From: Candidatus Woesearchaeota archaeon
Lineage (GTDB): Archaea; Nanobdellota; Nanobdellia; Woesearchaeales; BS150m-G63
Direction of reading: 5' to 3'
DNA length: 47,788 bases
Assembly: GCA_016784165.1 (NCBI GenBank)
Contig: JADHVD010000010.1
Coordinates: 1 to 47,788, forward strand
Positions 9,190 to 17,920 of this stretch are shown one piece after another. Positions within the stretch are counted from its first letter, which is position 1; each line of letters starts with the position of its first letter. Below the pieces are notes generated by a model, which saw only the letters and a list, made by a program, of their open reading frames with translations, was not told where the DNA came from and did no database searches. The translations under genes were made by a program, and so were the position numbers.

Positions 9190-10167
9190 TTAATATGTTT
9201 TTACTGTCAATCGCTTTTTGTTTAATAGTTTGTTGAGTTCATTTCTTTTTAATAGTTTGTTTTTTGCTCCGTGATGCGTAATAACTGATTCTGCATTTAT
9301 TAATCCAGTTTTTAATGCTGTTGGAATATCTTTATTTTTTATGAGTGTTGAAATGAATGATGATGCAAAAGCATCTCCCGCACCTGTTGATTCAATTATT
9401 TTTATGTTGTGTGGTTTTATTTTGTGATAATTTTTTGTGTCAAATGCAATAACATAATGTTTTCCATGAGTTATCACAACTATTTCTGGACCCTTAGCGG
9501 TTAATTTTTTTAATAATTCTTCAACTGTTTTCCCTTTAACTAGGTCGGATGCTTCTTCTTTGTTTAAGATTAATATGTTTGTGTTTTTTATAATTTTTTT
9601 CAAGTAATTGATTCCTTTTCTTGTTAAGTAACTGCTAGGATTAAATGCAACTTTTATGTTATTTTTTTTGGCGTGGACAGATAATTTTTCTAATGTTTTA
9701 AAAGAAGTGTCTACCATAGAGGAAAAGTAAAACCATTTTGTTTTTAGTTTTTTAAGGTTTATTTCGTTGAATTTTAAATTGTTGTTTGCACCTTTATGGG
9801 TGAGAATTGTTCTGTCATGTGCTTTGCTGTCAAGAATTATTGAATAGCCAGAGTTTTCTTTTCCAGTTACTCCGACGAAATCTATTTTTTCTTTTTTTAA
9901 TTGTTTTTTGATTAATGTTCCATTTTCATCATTACCTATTTTTCCAAGATAAGCTGTTTTGTTGTTTAGTCTTGAAAACGCAACTGCAGTGTTTGTTCCC
10001 CCCCCACCTGTTGTGAAATTTAATTCTTTGATTAGTAATTTGGTGCCAAGAGGATATGCTAACATTTTTGTTAGTTTGTGATTGCTTTTTTTTGAAAAGA
10101 TTTCAGAATCAGTACTTACAAATACATCTATGGTTGAACTTCCAACTGTTATAATATCATACCTCAT
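9190..10167 (-). CDS. PfkB-family carbohydrate kinase
   Basis: TTGGGGTNTAVAFSRLN, GKIGNDENG, ILNKEEA, ESTGAGDAFASSFI. Confidence 0.92.
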   Translation of the reverse strand: MRYDIITVGSSTIDVFVSTDSEIFSKKSNHKLTKMLAYPLGTKLLIKELNFTTGGGGTNTAVAFSRLNNKTAYLGKIGNDENGTLIKKQLKKEKIDFVGVTGKENSGYSIILDSKAHDRTILTHKGANNNLKFNEINLKKLKTKWFYFSSMVDTSFKTLEKLSVHAKKNNIKVAFNPSSYLTRKGINYLKKIIKNTNILILNKEEASDLVKGKTVEELLKKLTAKGPEIVVITHGKHYVIAFDTKNYHKIKPHNIKIIESTGAGDAFASSFISTLIKNKDIPTALKTGLINAESVITHHGAKNKLLKRNELNKLLNKKRLTVKTY

Positions 10168-10203
10168 TTTTTTATTTGTTTTGTTTTAGGGATTTATATA
10201 TTT

Positions 10204-11160
10204 TTACTTTTCTAGCACAACTATATTTCTTGTGAGCGAGCGATGAACTCTTAATTTGAATATTTGTCTTATTTTAAATTTTGTTTTTTTGATGAGTGTT
10301 TTTATATTTACCTTGTTGGGAAACATTATAATTGCATTGTCTGTTGAATCTTGTGCTCTTGAAAGAAAGTTTGAATATAATTCTTTTAAGTTGTTTTTTT
10401 GAAATAAGCTAGAGTGAAGACCATAAGGAAGATCGGTTACTATTAGATTTGTTTTTTCTAATTTAGTTGTGGAATCTTTATGTTTTAGTTTGTAGTTTTT
10501 TATTTTGTAGTGCTTTAGATTTTTTTCACAACCTTGTAGTAAGTAGTGTGATAGATCATAACCGGTTATTTTATAGTTGAGGAGACCTGCTTCTATTAGG
10601 ATTCCCCCTGTTCCACAGAAAGGGTCAAGCAGTTTTCCACTATTTTTTCCTGAAAGATTAATCATTGCTCTTGCTAATCTTGGTTTGAGTGTGGTGGGGT
10701 GCATGGAAGGTCTTATTTTTGGATGTCTTTTTTCAAATTCAGGGTTTATTTTGTTTATTAAAAGGCCACAGAACACTTGTTTTTTATGGATAAACAATTC
10801 TATTTGTGTTTTTGGGTTTGTTAGATTCACTTTTGGTTTTTTTACTTTGTCCCATATGTAGCCTGCTAATTCTTTTTCTTGAAGATTTTTTTTATTGTGA
10901 ATTCTTAATGAAAAATCTTTTTCATAAATTGAGTTCCAATTGAATTTAGCCATATCTTTTTCTAGGTTTTTTAATGTTGAGACGAAAAGAAATTTGTAGA
11001 CCTTTTTTGTGTAAGCCAGTCTGTTTATATTTTTTATTTTGTTTGTTGTGAGAATCAATAGGTTTTTATGGGCTTTTGGATATTTCCCGTTTGTTATTGT
11101 TATTGCTTCTGCCTTTGCTAATTTTGGGTGTTCCCCAGAAAGAAGGAATATTAGTTTCAT
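10204..11160 (-). CDS. Trm-G10/Trm11-like RNA methyltransferase
   Basis: HPTTLKPRLARAMINLSG, LLDPFCGTGGILIEA, VTDLPYG. Confidence 0.88.
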   Translation of the reverse strand: MKLIFLLSGEHPKLAKAEAITITNGKYPKAHKNLLILTTNKIKNINRLAYTKKVYKFLFVSTLKNLEKDMAKFNWNSIYEKDFSLRIHNKKNLQEKELAGYIWDKVKKPKVNLTNPKTQIELFIHKKQVFCGLLINKINPEFEKRHPKIRPSMHPTTLKPRLARAMINLSGKNSGKLLDPFCGTGGILIEAGLLNYKITGYDLSHYLLQGCEKNLKHYKIKNYKLKHKDSTTKLEKTNLIVTDLPYGLHSSLFQKNNLKELYSNFLSRAQDSTDNAIIMFPNKVNIKTLIKKTKFKIRQIFKLRVHRSLTRNIVVLEK

Positions 11161-11261
11161 GAGTTATTATCTTTTTTCTGTTTTAATAAAGTTTGCTATT
11201 CTTTTTTACTATATTGTAAATTATTAGTAAATTATTTAAATCAATAATCTGTTTTAATATT

Positions 11262-11576
11262 ATGAAAGGAAGACCTATTGGAAGTGTTATACGGCAAAAT
11301 ATAATTGAAATTCTTTATTTTATGGGGAATGGTTATGGTTATGATATTTATAAAATTTACATGGACATATTTCCCAAAGTTACTATGCGTTCAATTTATT
11401 ATCATTTGAGAAAAGGACTCGAGTTGGGGGAGTTTAAGATCCATAAAGCCGGAAATGAAAAGGGCGATTATTCTTGGGGGAGTGAAGCCGAGAAAGTTTA
11501 TTATTCTCTTGGAAATGGTGCTAAACCCTTTGGAAAAGAGAATGTTAAAGAATATTTTGATAAGAATAAAAAATAA
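11262..11576 (+). CDS. PadR-like winged-helix protein
   Basis: NIIEILYFMGNGYGYDIYKIYMDIFPKVTMRSIYYHLRKGLELGEFKI. Confidence 0.65.
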   Translation: MKGRPIGSVIRQNIIEILYFMGNGYGYDIYKIYMDIFPKVTMRSIYYHLRKGLELGEFKIHKAGNEKGDYSWGSEAEKVYYSLGNGAKPFGKENVKEYFDKNKK

Positions 11577-11591
11577 TTTGATTTTCTAATT

Positions 11592-11785
11592 TATTTAAGT
11601 TTTCTGAAAAAGCCGAACCAACTTTTAAAAAAAGTTGGAACAAAAGAGAAGCGGTATGCGTCAACTTTGTTGACTTAACCACTTTGTCTATTTAAGTTTT
11701 CTGAAAAAGCCGAACCAACTTTTAAAAAAAGTTGGAACAAAAGAGAAGCGGTATGCGTCAACTTTGTTGACTTAACCACTTTGTC
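11592..11785. repeat. Two tandem 97-bp units, each with a copy of the 3' end (8 codons + stop) of the 11785-12462 gene
   Basis: ATTTAAGTTTTCTGAAAAAGCCGAA occurs in both units and again at the true gene end; hairpins CCAACTTT..AAAGTTGG and GTCAAC-TTT-GTTGAC in each unit. Confidence 0.95.
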
Positions 11786-12462
11786 TATTTAAGTTTTCTG
11801 AAAAAGCCGAATAAAGCAAAAATTTCTCTTTTAGTTAAGAAGGATTTGTTTAACACTTTTTTCCAAGCTATTTTTTGAGTTTCTTTTTTTTCTTTTGTTG
11901 TAAATGTAAATTTATTTAAAAAATAATCTATTCTTTTTAGGAGTACTTCTTTATCTTTTGCTGAAGCTAGTTCTATTTCTTTGGTTTTTTTGGTTTTAAA
12001 TAGTTCATAGAATATTGTTGAAGCTGCGTGGCTTATATTCATTGTTGGATATATTTCTGAAGTTGGAATTCTTACTGTGATGTCACATTTTTTTATTTCT
12101 GTGTTTGTTAAACCATCTCCTTCTCGTCCAAACACAATTACAACATTGTTTTTTATGTTTTTTATGTTTTTAGCTAATTGTTCTGGAGATAATGCTACTC
12201 TTGGCATGTTGTAATCAGTGCCATGAATGGCGGTTGTACCAATAATACAATCAAATTTTTTTAGATAACTGAAACTCTTTGCTATTTTTGCTGTTTGAAG
12301 TAATTCTTTTGCATGTTTGGATCTTGCAATTGCTTCACTGCTGAGATGATTGCATTGAGGATCAATAAGAATCAATTTTGAGAGGTCAAAGTTTTTCATT
12401 GCTCTTGCTATTGCGCCAAGATTACCTGGAGTTTCTGGTTGGATTAAAGCTATGTGTATCAT
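11785..12462 (-). CDS. SpoU/TrmH-type RNA methyltransferase (TrmJ-like)
   Basis: ALIQPETPGNLGAIARAMKNF, IVFGREGDGLTNTEI, IPTSEIYPTMNISHAASTIFYEL. Confidence 0.92.
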   Translation of the reverse strand: MIHIALIQPETPGNLGAIARAMKNFDLSKLILIDPQCNHLSSEAIARSKHAKELLQTAKIAKSFSYLKKFDCIIGTTAIHGTDYNMPRVALSPEQLAKNIKNIKNNVVIVFGREGDGLTNTEIKKCDITVRIPTSEIYPTMNISHAASTIFYELFKTKKTKEIELASAKDKEVLLKRIDYFLNKFTFTTKEKKETQKIAWKKVLNKSFLTKREIFALFGFFRKLK

Positions 12463-12528
12463 TTTGTTATTTGCATTATTATGTTGATTAAGTATTTAGA
12501 AATTTGGTGATATTTAAATTTATTTAAA

Positions 12529-13716
12529 CTATTTGATAAAAGCGAAGATTATGTTAAATAATACTGCAAGGATAAAGAACCAAGAGATAAATTTCCATAT
12601 TTTTACCCCCCATTTTTCTTTGAAAACTTTAGTTAATAATAAGTGAAGCATTCTTCCACCATCTACAGGTCCTATTGGAACTAGATTGAATAAACCAATT
12701 CCCATGTTAAGAAGATATAGCCAATATAGTAATCCTATGAACCAAAGAATAATTGCTGGAATGACATTCCCATATTTTTCTTTAAAACTTTCTTTTATTT
12801 CTTTGCTTTGTGATACATAAACTCCAAGATATGCTTTTTCTGGGTTTTGTGGACTTTTTGAGAGTGTAATATCATAATTTGATACATTTGTTTTGAGAGT
12901 TATTTGATCTCCAGGTGACTTATTTGATAATATTGCAGTAAAATCGGTGGTTTTAGTAATGATTGTTCCATCAATTTCTTGGATTAATTCGTTTTCTGTA
13001 ATTCCTGCTATTTCTGCAGGCATTGTGATATTGTTTTCTGATATTAATCCTGTTACTAATACTCCATTATACTCAACCATGCTGTTTGAGAGAGGTGTTA
13101 CTATTAGGAATGATAATCCCATGATTAGAAATGCAAATAATACATTTGCTATTGGTCCTGCTGCAAACACAGCCAATTGTTTTTTCCTTGATTTTTTTTG
13201 TAGTTGTTTTTCATCTGGTTCTACAAAAGCTAAAGGGATTATTGGTGCTATTATGCTTAAGAATCCTACACCGCTTGACTTAACTTTTATGTTGTGGAGC
13301 CGTGCTACAATCCCATGAGCAAATTCATGAACTGTTGCTAATACAAAGATAGATATAATCCAATAAAAGAAAGGTACATAGAAAGCTCCCTTCATTGGAA
13401 TTGGAAGTACTAATCCAACTCCAGGCATGGCTTCAGGCATAGTAATTATTTTAATCACATTTTTAATTAATTCATAAGAAATCAATAACATACCTGCAAA
13501 ACCGAGGTAAATACCAATTGTTGAAATAATATTGACTAATTTTGGATGTTTTTTAGCAGTTTTATCCATAAATTTTAGCCCAAATTTACTTTTGTAAGCA
13601 ACTAGATAAAGAAAAGGAAATAAAATCTTCTGAATCATTAATTTTTTTCTTTGTACCCATAGAATTATACTAATTATGATGATGAAAAAAATGGCAGCGA
13701 TACTTTGAAAATTCAT
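12529..13716 (-). CDS. Site-2 protease family M50 metalloprotease with PDZ-like domain
   Basis: ATVHEFAHGIVARLH (HExxH) and GLFNLVPIGPVDGGRM. Confidence 0.93.
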   Translation of the reverse strand: MNFQSIAAIFFIIIISIILWVQRKKLMIQKILFPFLYLVAYKSKFGLKFMDKTAKKHPKLVNIISTIGIYLGFAGMLLISYELIKNVIKIITMPEAMPGVGLVLPIPMKGAFYVPFFYWIISIFVLATVHEFAHGIVARLHNIKVKSSGVGFLSIIAPIIPLAFVEPDEKQLQKKSRKKQLAVFAAGPIANVLFAFLIMGLSFLIVTPLSNSMVEYNGVLVTGLISENNITMPAEIAGITENELIQEIDGTIITKTTDFTAILSNKSPGDQITLKTNVSNYDITLSKSPQNPEKAYLGVYVSQSKEIKESFKEKYGNVIPAIILWFIGLLYWLYLLNMGIGLFNLVPIGPVDGGRMLHLLLTKVFKEKWGVKIWKFISWFFILAVLFNIIFAFIK

Positions 13717-13717
13717 C

Positions 13718-13879
13718 TTATTTTTTCTTTATAGGTCTAAAGGCTTTTCCGTTACACCCTCTACATTTAATTTTTTCTGCACGTATTTTTGAAGGGTCTG
13801 CTCTAATCTTTGTTTTACATTTTTTGCACACAAAGATATTCTTAAATAATCGTGCTTCTGCTTCTGGTAGTTTTGCCAT
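13718..13879 (-). CDS. rpl40e: 50S ribosomal protein L40e (below the ORF-track length cutoff)
   Basis: Translated by hand: MAKLPEAEARLFKNIFVCKKCKTKIRADPSKIRAEKIKCRGCNGKAFRPIKKK, CxxC..CxxC zinc ribbon. Confidence 0.9.
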   Translation of the reverse strand: MAKLPEAEARLFKNIFVCKKCKTKIRADPSKIRAEKIKCRGCNGKAFRPIKKK

Positions 13880-13904
13880 TTTGATTTACCTATATATTAT
13901 TCAC

Positions 13905-14297
13905 TTACTCCTTTATTTCTTTCATCACTTTATCATCAAGTATCTTCCAATATAAAATATTTATTCCTGCAATACATCTATCTTTTAGTTCTCCAGGAAT
14001 TTTTAAATCAAATGTTTCATATGTTTCCATATCCATGACATTTGCTAAATTTCCACTTATAGATAACACCTGTGCTAATTTTTTATCAATTATTGGTGTA
14101 TCAATATTATCATGTCCAGGCATAACTATTACTCTTTTTTTATCATCAATTAGTCCTACTGCTGTTAATCTAACTTTTGCATGCCCATGTTTTCCTGGTC
14201 TGGATATTTGAATATCTGATACTTTACAAGCAGCATTATCTATTACGACAGTGCTTCCTTTTTTTAATGATCCGACTGAAACTGGTTTTGTACTCAT
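13905..14297 (-). CDS. Translation initiation factor aIF5A
   Basis: SRPGKHGHAKVR hypusination loop. Confidence 0.96.
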   Translation of the reverse strand: MSTKPVSVGSLKKGSTVVIDNAACKVSDIQISRPGKHGHAKVRLTAVGLIDDKKRVIVMPGHDNIDTPIIDKKLAQVLSISGNLANVMDMETYETFDLKIPGELKDRCIAGINILYWKILDDKVMKEIKE

Positions 14298-14357
14298 TTT
14301 TAATTACCTTTACTAAATAAAAAGAGAATAGGATGTATTTAAATAAGTTTTGATTTT

Positions 14358-15017
14358 TTACCAAAACTTAAAGATTTTTTTTATTTTATTTTTGGTTACA
14401 AGTTTTTTTAATTCAATTTCTATTTGATTAGAATTTTTAAATTCTTTTTCTTTTTGCCTAAATACTTTTGTATGGTGGTAATTTCTATTATTTTTGTGCT
14501 TAAATTTATATTTTTTGTGAAGCATCTCATGATACATAACATAATCAAGTAATTCTTGTGGTGCATTTTGTAAATATTTACTCAAGGTAATAGTATCTGT
14601 TCCGTAATTATAACTTCCTAATTTGTTTATACTATCAGTGAATTTTAGATTAGGTATTTCAATAAGATTGTAAAAATAATAATTGTTTATCCTCTCAAAT
14701 GATTGTTTTAATTGAGGGGATGATTCTGTTTTGGGTATTGCAATATGTATATTTTTTATAAAATTGTTATAAAAATCCATATTAGCGGTATGTTTTTTTT
14801 CTTTGAAAAGTTTTAGTAAAAGAGATTGAATAAGGCCAATTTGAATTTCTTTGTTTATGGGATACCATTGTTTACTTAATCGTACTTCTATTTGTTCTCT
14901 ATACAATTTAATGTTGGCATTATACCCACTAAATGCTTTAGAATATTTGAGTTTTGTTTTTAATAAAAATTCTTTTTTTGGAAATAACCTTGAGAATGAT
15001 TCTTTAATTAGATTCAT
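14358..15017 (-). CDS. SprT-like zinc metalloprotease
   Basis: MYHEMLHKKY (HExxH) and downstream HHTKVFR. Confidence 0.7.
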   Translation of the reverse strand: MNLIKESFSRLFPKKEFLLKTKLKYSKAFSGYNANIKLYREQIEVRLSKQWYPINKEIQIGLIQSLLLKLFKEKKHTANMDFYNNFIKNIHIAIPKTESSPQLKQSFERINNYYFYNLIEIPNLKFTDSINKLGSYNYGTDTITLSKYLQNAPQELLDYVMYHEMLHKKYKFKHKNNRNYHHTKVFRQKEKEFKNSNQIEIELKKLVTKNKIKKIFKFW

Positions 15018-16111
15018 TGTAGTTTATATCTTAAAATTGCTGCAATTTTTCCCAAATTCGTAAGTTGAACTCCTTCTTTTGTTTCTGTTGAAATTATTTC
15101 CACATTACTTTTAAGATCATTTGCTATTTGTTCAAATTCTTCAATTTTTTCTTCTTCTAAGGCTTCTGAAATCAGTAAAATATCTACTGCCCCCATTTTT
15201 AAAGCATTATTGACCTCTTTTTCACCATATGCAATTTTTCCAGGTTCTTTTGCTAATTTTTCAAAAAAATTATCCATTAGTTTTTTTTCTTTCGCAATTT
15301 CTTCTTCTGCTAATACATCTTTACTTCTTTCTACTAATTCTCTTATACCAAAATCTCCTGTATAACTTAAATCTTTTATAGCTATTATTTTTTGTTTTAC
15401 TTGATTTGTAATAAAATTTCCATCTACGAAATCATATTTAGTTGGTCCTGGACCTCCAACAAGAATTCCTTTTAATTCTTTTTTGTTAAGGAATTCATCT
15501 TTTGCTAATTCCCCTATTTTTTTATAAAAATCTTTTGCTGCGCCTTCTCTCAGTCGCTCAAATCTTTGCGCTGATTGTCCACCTGCACGTGTTTTTCCAG
15601 GTACATTTGATCTTGTTTGTACTAAAGGGATTATTGCCTTTCCTTTTAGTAATGCTATATCGCCCTCTCTTCTGTCCATTACGATTAGACCATAAACTTC
15701 TTTTGTTTCACACATATCTTCTAATCCATTTAAAACAAATTGTTTGTCACATCTATAGATTCTTGTTTTTAATGGAACTGGCGGTTCTATACTCCATACT
15801 TGCACATCACTCTGACCTTCTTTTTTAGAAACATTTCCAGAAAATACTGCAAGACCATTATTGGGTGTTTTTTTGAATAATCTTAAATGTTGAATCATTC
15901 TTTCAAGAGCATCAATCACATTTTTTCTTGTGCCAGATGATTTTATATTTGTAGCAGTACCTTGTTCTTGGTTTAAATGATTGATTATTTTATTTAAATC
16001 ATATCCTTGTGGGATATAAACTGTAACAAGCTCAGTATGTCTACCTCGATGAGTTGCAAGTTCTTTAATCAACTTTTTTAGTTGAAATTTTTGTTTGGTT
16101 GTAAGGCTCAT
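15014..16111 (-). CDS. prf1: Peptide chain release factor aRF1
   Basis: GKTRAGGQSAQRFERLRE (GGQ), GTATNIKSSGTRKNV, GPGPTKYDF. Confidence 0.96.
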   Translation of the reverse strand: MSLTTKQKFQLKKLIKELATHRGRHTELVTVYIPQGYDLNKIINHLNQEQGTATNIKSSGTRKNVIDALERMIQHLRLFKKTPNNGLAVFSGNVSKKEGQSDVQVWSIEPPVPLKTRIYRCDKQFVLNGLEDMCETKEVYGLIVMDRREGDIALLKGKAIIPLVQTRSNVPGKTRAGGQSAQRFERLREGAAKDFYKKIGELAKDEFLNKKELKGILVGGPGPTKYDFVDGNFITNQVKQKIIAIKDLSYTGDFGIRELVERSKDVLAEEEIAKEKKLMDNFFEKLAKEPGKIAYGEKEVNNALKMGAVDILLISEALEEEKIEEFEQIANDLKSNVEIISTETKEGVQLTNLGKIAAILRYKLQ

Positions 16112-16223
16112 AACAATACCTTTGTTTGTTAAGGGGTATTTAAAGGTTTTCTTGAAATTATTTAGTGTTGAGGTTTTTTTCGAAACCTTTATAAATCGCT
16201 TGGGGTTTTTTTCAGTGATATAA

Positions 16224-16383
16224 GGGGCTGTGGTGTAGCTTGGCCTATCATCTGTGGTTTGGGGCCATAGGACCCCGGTTCAAAACGGCTAGTTACGCTC
16301 AGTCGAATGTTGAAATATTGACGTCCGAATATGCTCATTGCGTTTATTTATCGTAACTGCCGATGAAAGTCCGGGCAGCCCCA
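16224..16383 (+). tRNA. tRNA-Pro(UGG) with an 85-nt intron in the T-loop (predicted intron 16285-16369)
   Basis: GGGGCTG..CAGCCCC acceptor, TTTGGGG anticodon loop; removing 16285-16369 restores CCCGG-TTCAAAT-CCGGG T-arm; BHB-like fold at the junctions. Confidence 0.9.
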
Positions 16384-16430
16384 TTTATATAACATACATT
16401 GATGTATTAAAAATATTAAAGAGAATAAAA

Positions 16431-16799
16431 ATGGCAAAATTATCTACTAACAGATTTGGGGCACGTTATGGTGCTAAATTAAGAAAGAAATTAGCAGTTA
16501 TAGAAAAACAACAAAAGAAATCGTATAAATGTCCTTATTGTAATTATGATAAGGTAAAGAGAGTATTTGTAGGTGTTTGGTATTGTAAAAAATGTGATGC
16601 TAAATTTACAAGTAAGGCATATTCTGTCGGAAAAGTAGAGATTAAATCTATTGAAGAAAAAGTTGAAGAAAAAGTTGAAAAGAAAGTTTTAAAGAAAGTT
16701 GAAAAAGGTAAATCATCTATAAAAAAAATAACCAAAAAACTTTCTACAAAAAAAGAAGGAAATAAGAAATCTTCTAGTGAAATTAAGGAGGATGAATAA
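16431..16799 (+). CDS. rpl37ae: 50S ribosomal protein L37Ae with Lys/Glu-rich C-terminal extension
   Basis: KCPYCNYDKVKRVFVGVWYCKKCDAKFTSKAYS. Start at 16431 (MAKLSTNRFGARYG) preferred over 16338, which lies inside the tRNA intron. Confidence 0.92.
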   Translation: MAKLSTNRFGARYGAKLRKKLAVIEKQQKKSYKCPYCNYDKVKRVFVGVWYCKKCDAKFTSKAYSVGKVEIKSIEEKVEEKVEKKVLKKVEKGKSSIKKITKKLSTKKEGNKKSSSEIKEDE

Positions 16800-16938
16800 A
16801 TTGGTAGAATATAAATGTTTTAATTGTAATAAAAAAATTGATAGAAATTTATTAAGAAGGAGAATCAGATGTCCTTATTGTGGGAGCAAATTACTTTTTA
16901 AGTCAAGATCAATTCCCCATAAAATAAAAGCAAGATGA
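16792..16938 (+). CDS. rpoP: DNA-directed RNA polymerase subunit P (below ORF-track cutoff)
   Basis: Translated: MNKLVEYKCFNCNKKIDRNLLRRRIRCPYCGSKLLFKSRSIPHKIKAR. Confidence 0.85.
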   Translation: MNKLVEYKCFNCNKKIDRNLLRRRIRCPYCGSKLLFKSRSIPHKIKAR

Positions 16939-17153
16939 AGTATGAATGCGTATTTAAAATTAAATCTGATGAACATTTATATAAAGCATTATTGCCAGAT
17001 GTTTCAAATACCAAAAGAGCTGTATTAGAATTAAAAAAAGAAAAAGATTACTTGAAGATTAAAATTAACGCATTGGATGCAATCGCTTTGAAAGCATTTA
17101 CAACTTCTATACTTAAATTGTTAGAAGTTCATGAAAAAGTTAAGGAAATGTGA
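16935..17153 (+). CDS. KEOPS complex subunit Pcc1-like
   Basis: 72 aa, ALLPDVSNTKRAVLELKKEKDYLKIKINALDAIALKAFTTSILKLL; between rpoP and prefoldin beta. Confidence 0.75.
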   Translation: MKYECVFKIKSDEHLYKALLPDVSNTKRAVLELKKEKDYLKIKINALDAIALKAFTTSILKLLEVHEKVKEM

Positions 17154-17155
17154 AA

Positions 17156-17311
17156 ATGGACGATAAGACTCTCGAAGTTTTAAAGCCACATTTTATGGAA
17201 AACTAAAATGGACAATAAGACTTTTGAAGTTTTAAAGCCACATTTTATGGAAAACTAAAATGGACAATAAGACTTTTGAAGTCTTAAAGCCACATTTTAT
17301 GGAAAACTAAA
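17156..17311 (+). repeat. Three tandem 52-bp units, each starting with a copy of the prefoldin start (ATGGACAATAAGAC) and forming a 16-codon micro-ORF
   Basis: ATGs at 17156, 17208, 17260 and the real start at 17312; each unit reads MD(D/N)KT(L/F)EVLKPHFMEN-stop; hairpin AAGACTT-TTG-AAGTCTT in copy 3. Confidence 0.95.
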
Positions 17312-17644
17312 ATGGACAATAAGACAGAACAAAAATTACAACAACTACAAATGTTTGAACAAAATTTGCAGAATTTGATAATGCAAAGACAAAATTTTCA
17401 AGTACAACTTTCTGAAATAGATTCTGCTTTAAATGAATTGAAAGGAGTTAAAGAAGCATATAAAATGATTGCCGGAATAATGGTGCTTAGTAAAAAAGAA
17501 GATATTATTAAATCATTAAAAGAAAAAAAAGAGATATTTGAATTAAGAATAAAAAAATTAGAAGAACAAGAAAAATTAATTAATGATAAAGCAAAAAAAA
17601 TACAATCAGAAGTTCTTTCTGAAGTAGAAGAAAATAAAAAATGA
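17312..17644 (+). CDS. pfdB: Prefoldin subunit beta
   Basis: Coiled-coil arms around LNELKGVKEAYKMIAGIMVLSKKEDIIKSLKEKKE. Confidence 0.9.
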   Translation: MDNKTEQKLQQLQMFEQNLQNLIMQRQNFQVQLSEIDSALNELKGVKEAYKMIAGIMVLSKKEDIIKSLKEKKEIFELRIKKLEEQEKLINDKAKKIQSEVLSEVEENKK

Positions 17645-17889
17645 GTCAACAAGAAGTTCTTAGTGAAATTGCTGAATTACTTAATGAAATAGCAAATGAT
17701 TCTGAAATTTCGTGCAATATTAAAGAAAAGGTAACCAATAGTCTTAATACTCTAAATGAAGATATGGATACCTCTATTAAAGCTAGTAAAATGATGCAAG
17801 AATTAGAATTAGTATCAGAAAATTCAAATTTGGAATCTTATACAAGAACTCAAATATGGAATATTGTTTCTTTACTTGAAAGATTGTAG
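17641..17889 (+). CDS. UPF0147 family protein
   Basis: 82 aa helical protein with EIAELLNEIANDSEISCNIKEKV; context. Confidence 0.75.
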   Translation: MSQQEVLSEIAELLNEIANDSEISCNIKEKVTNSLNTLNEDMDTSIKASKMMQELELVSENSNLESYTRTQIWNIVSLLERL

Positions 17890-17920
17890 AATTATAACAT
17901 TAGAATTTAGTTAAATAAAT

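Noticed and set aside
16338-16430. N-terminal extension of L37Ae from ATG at 16338
   Set aside because: It would begin within the tRNA-Pro intron and include the tRNA 3' exon; the 16431 start gives the canonical MAKLSTNRFG N-terminus.
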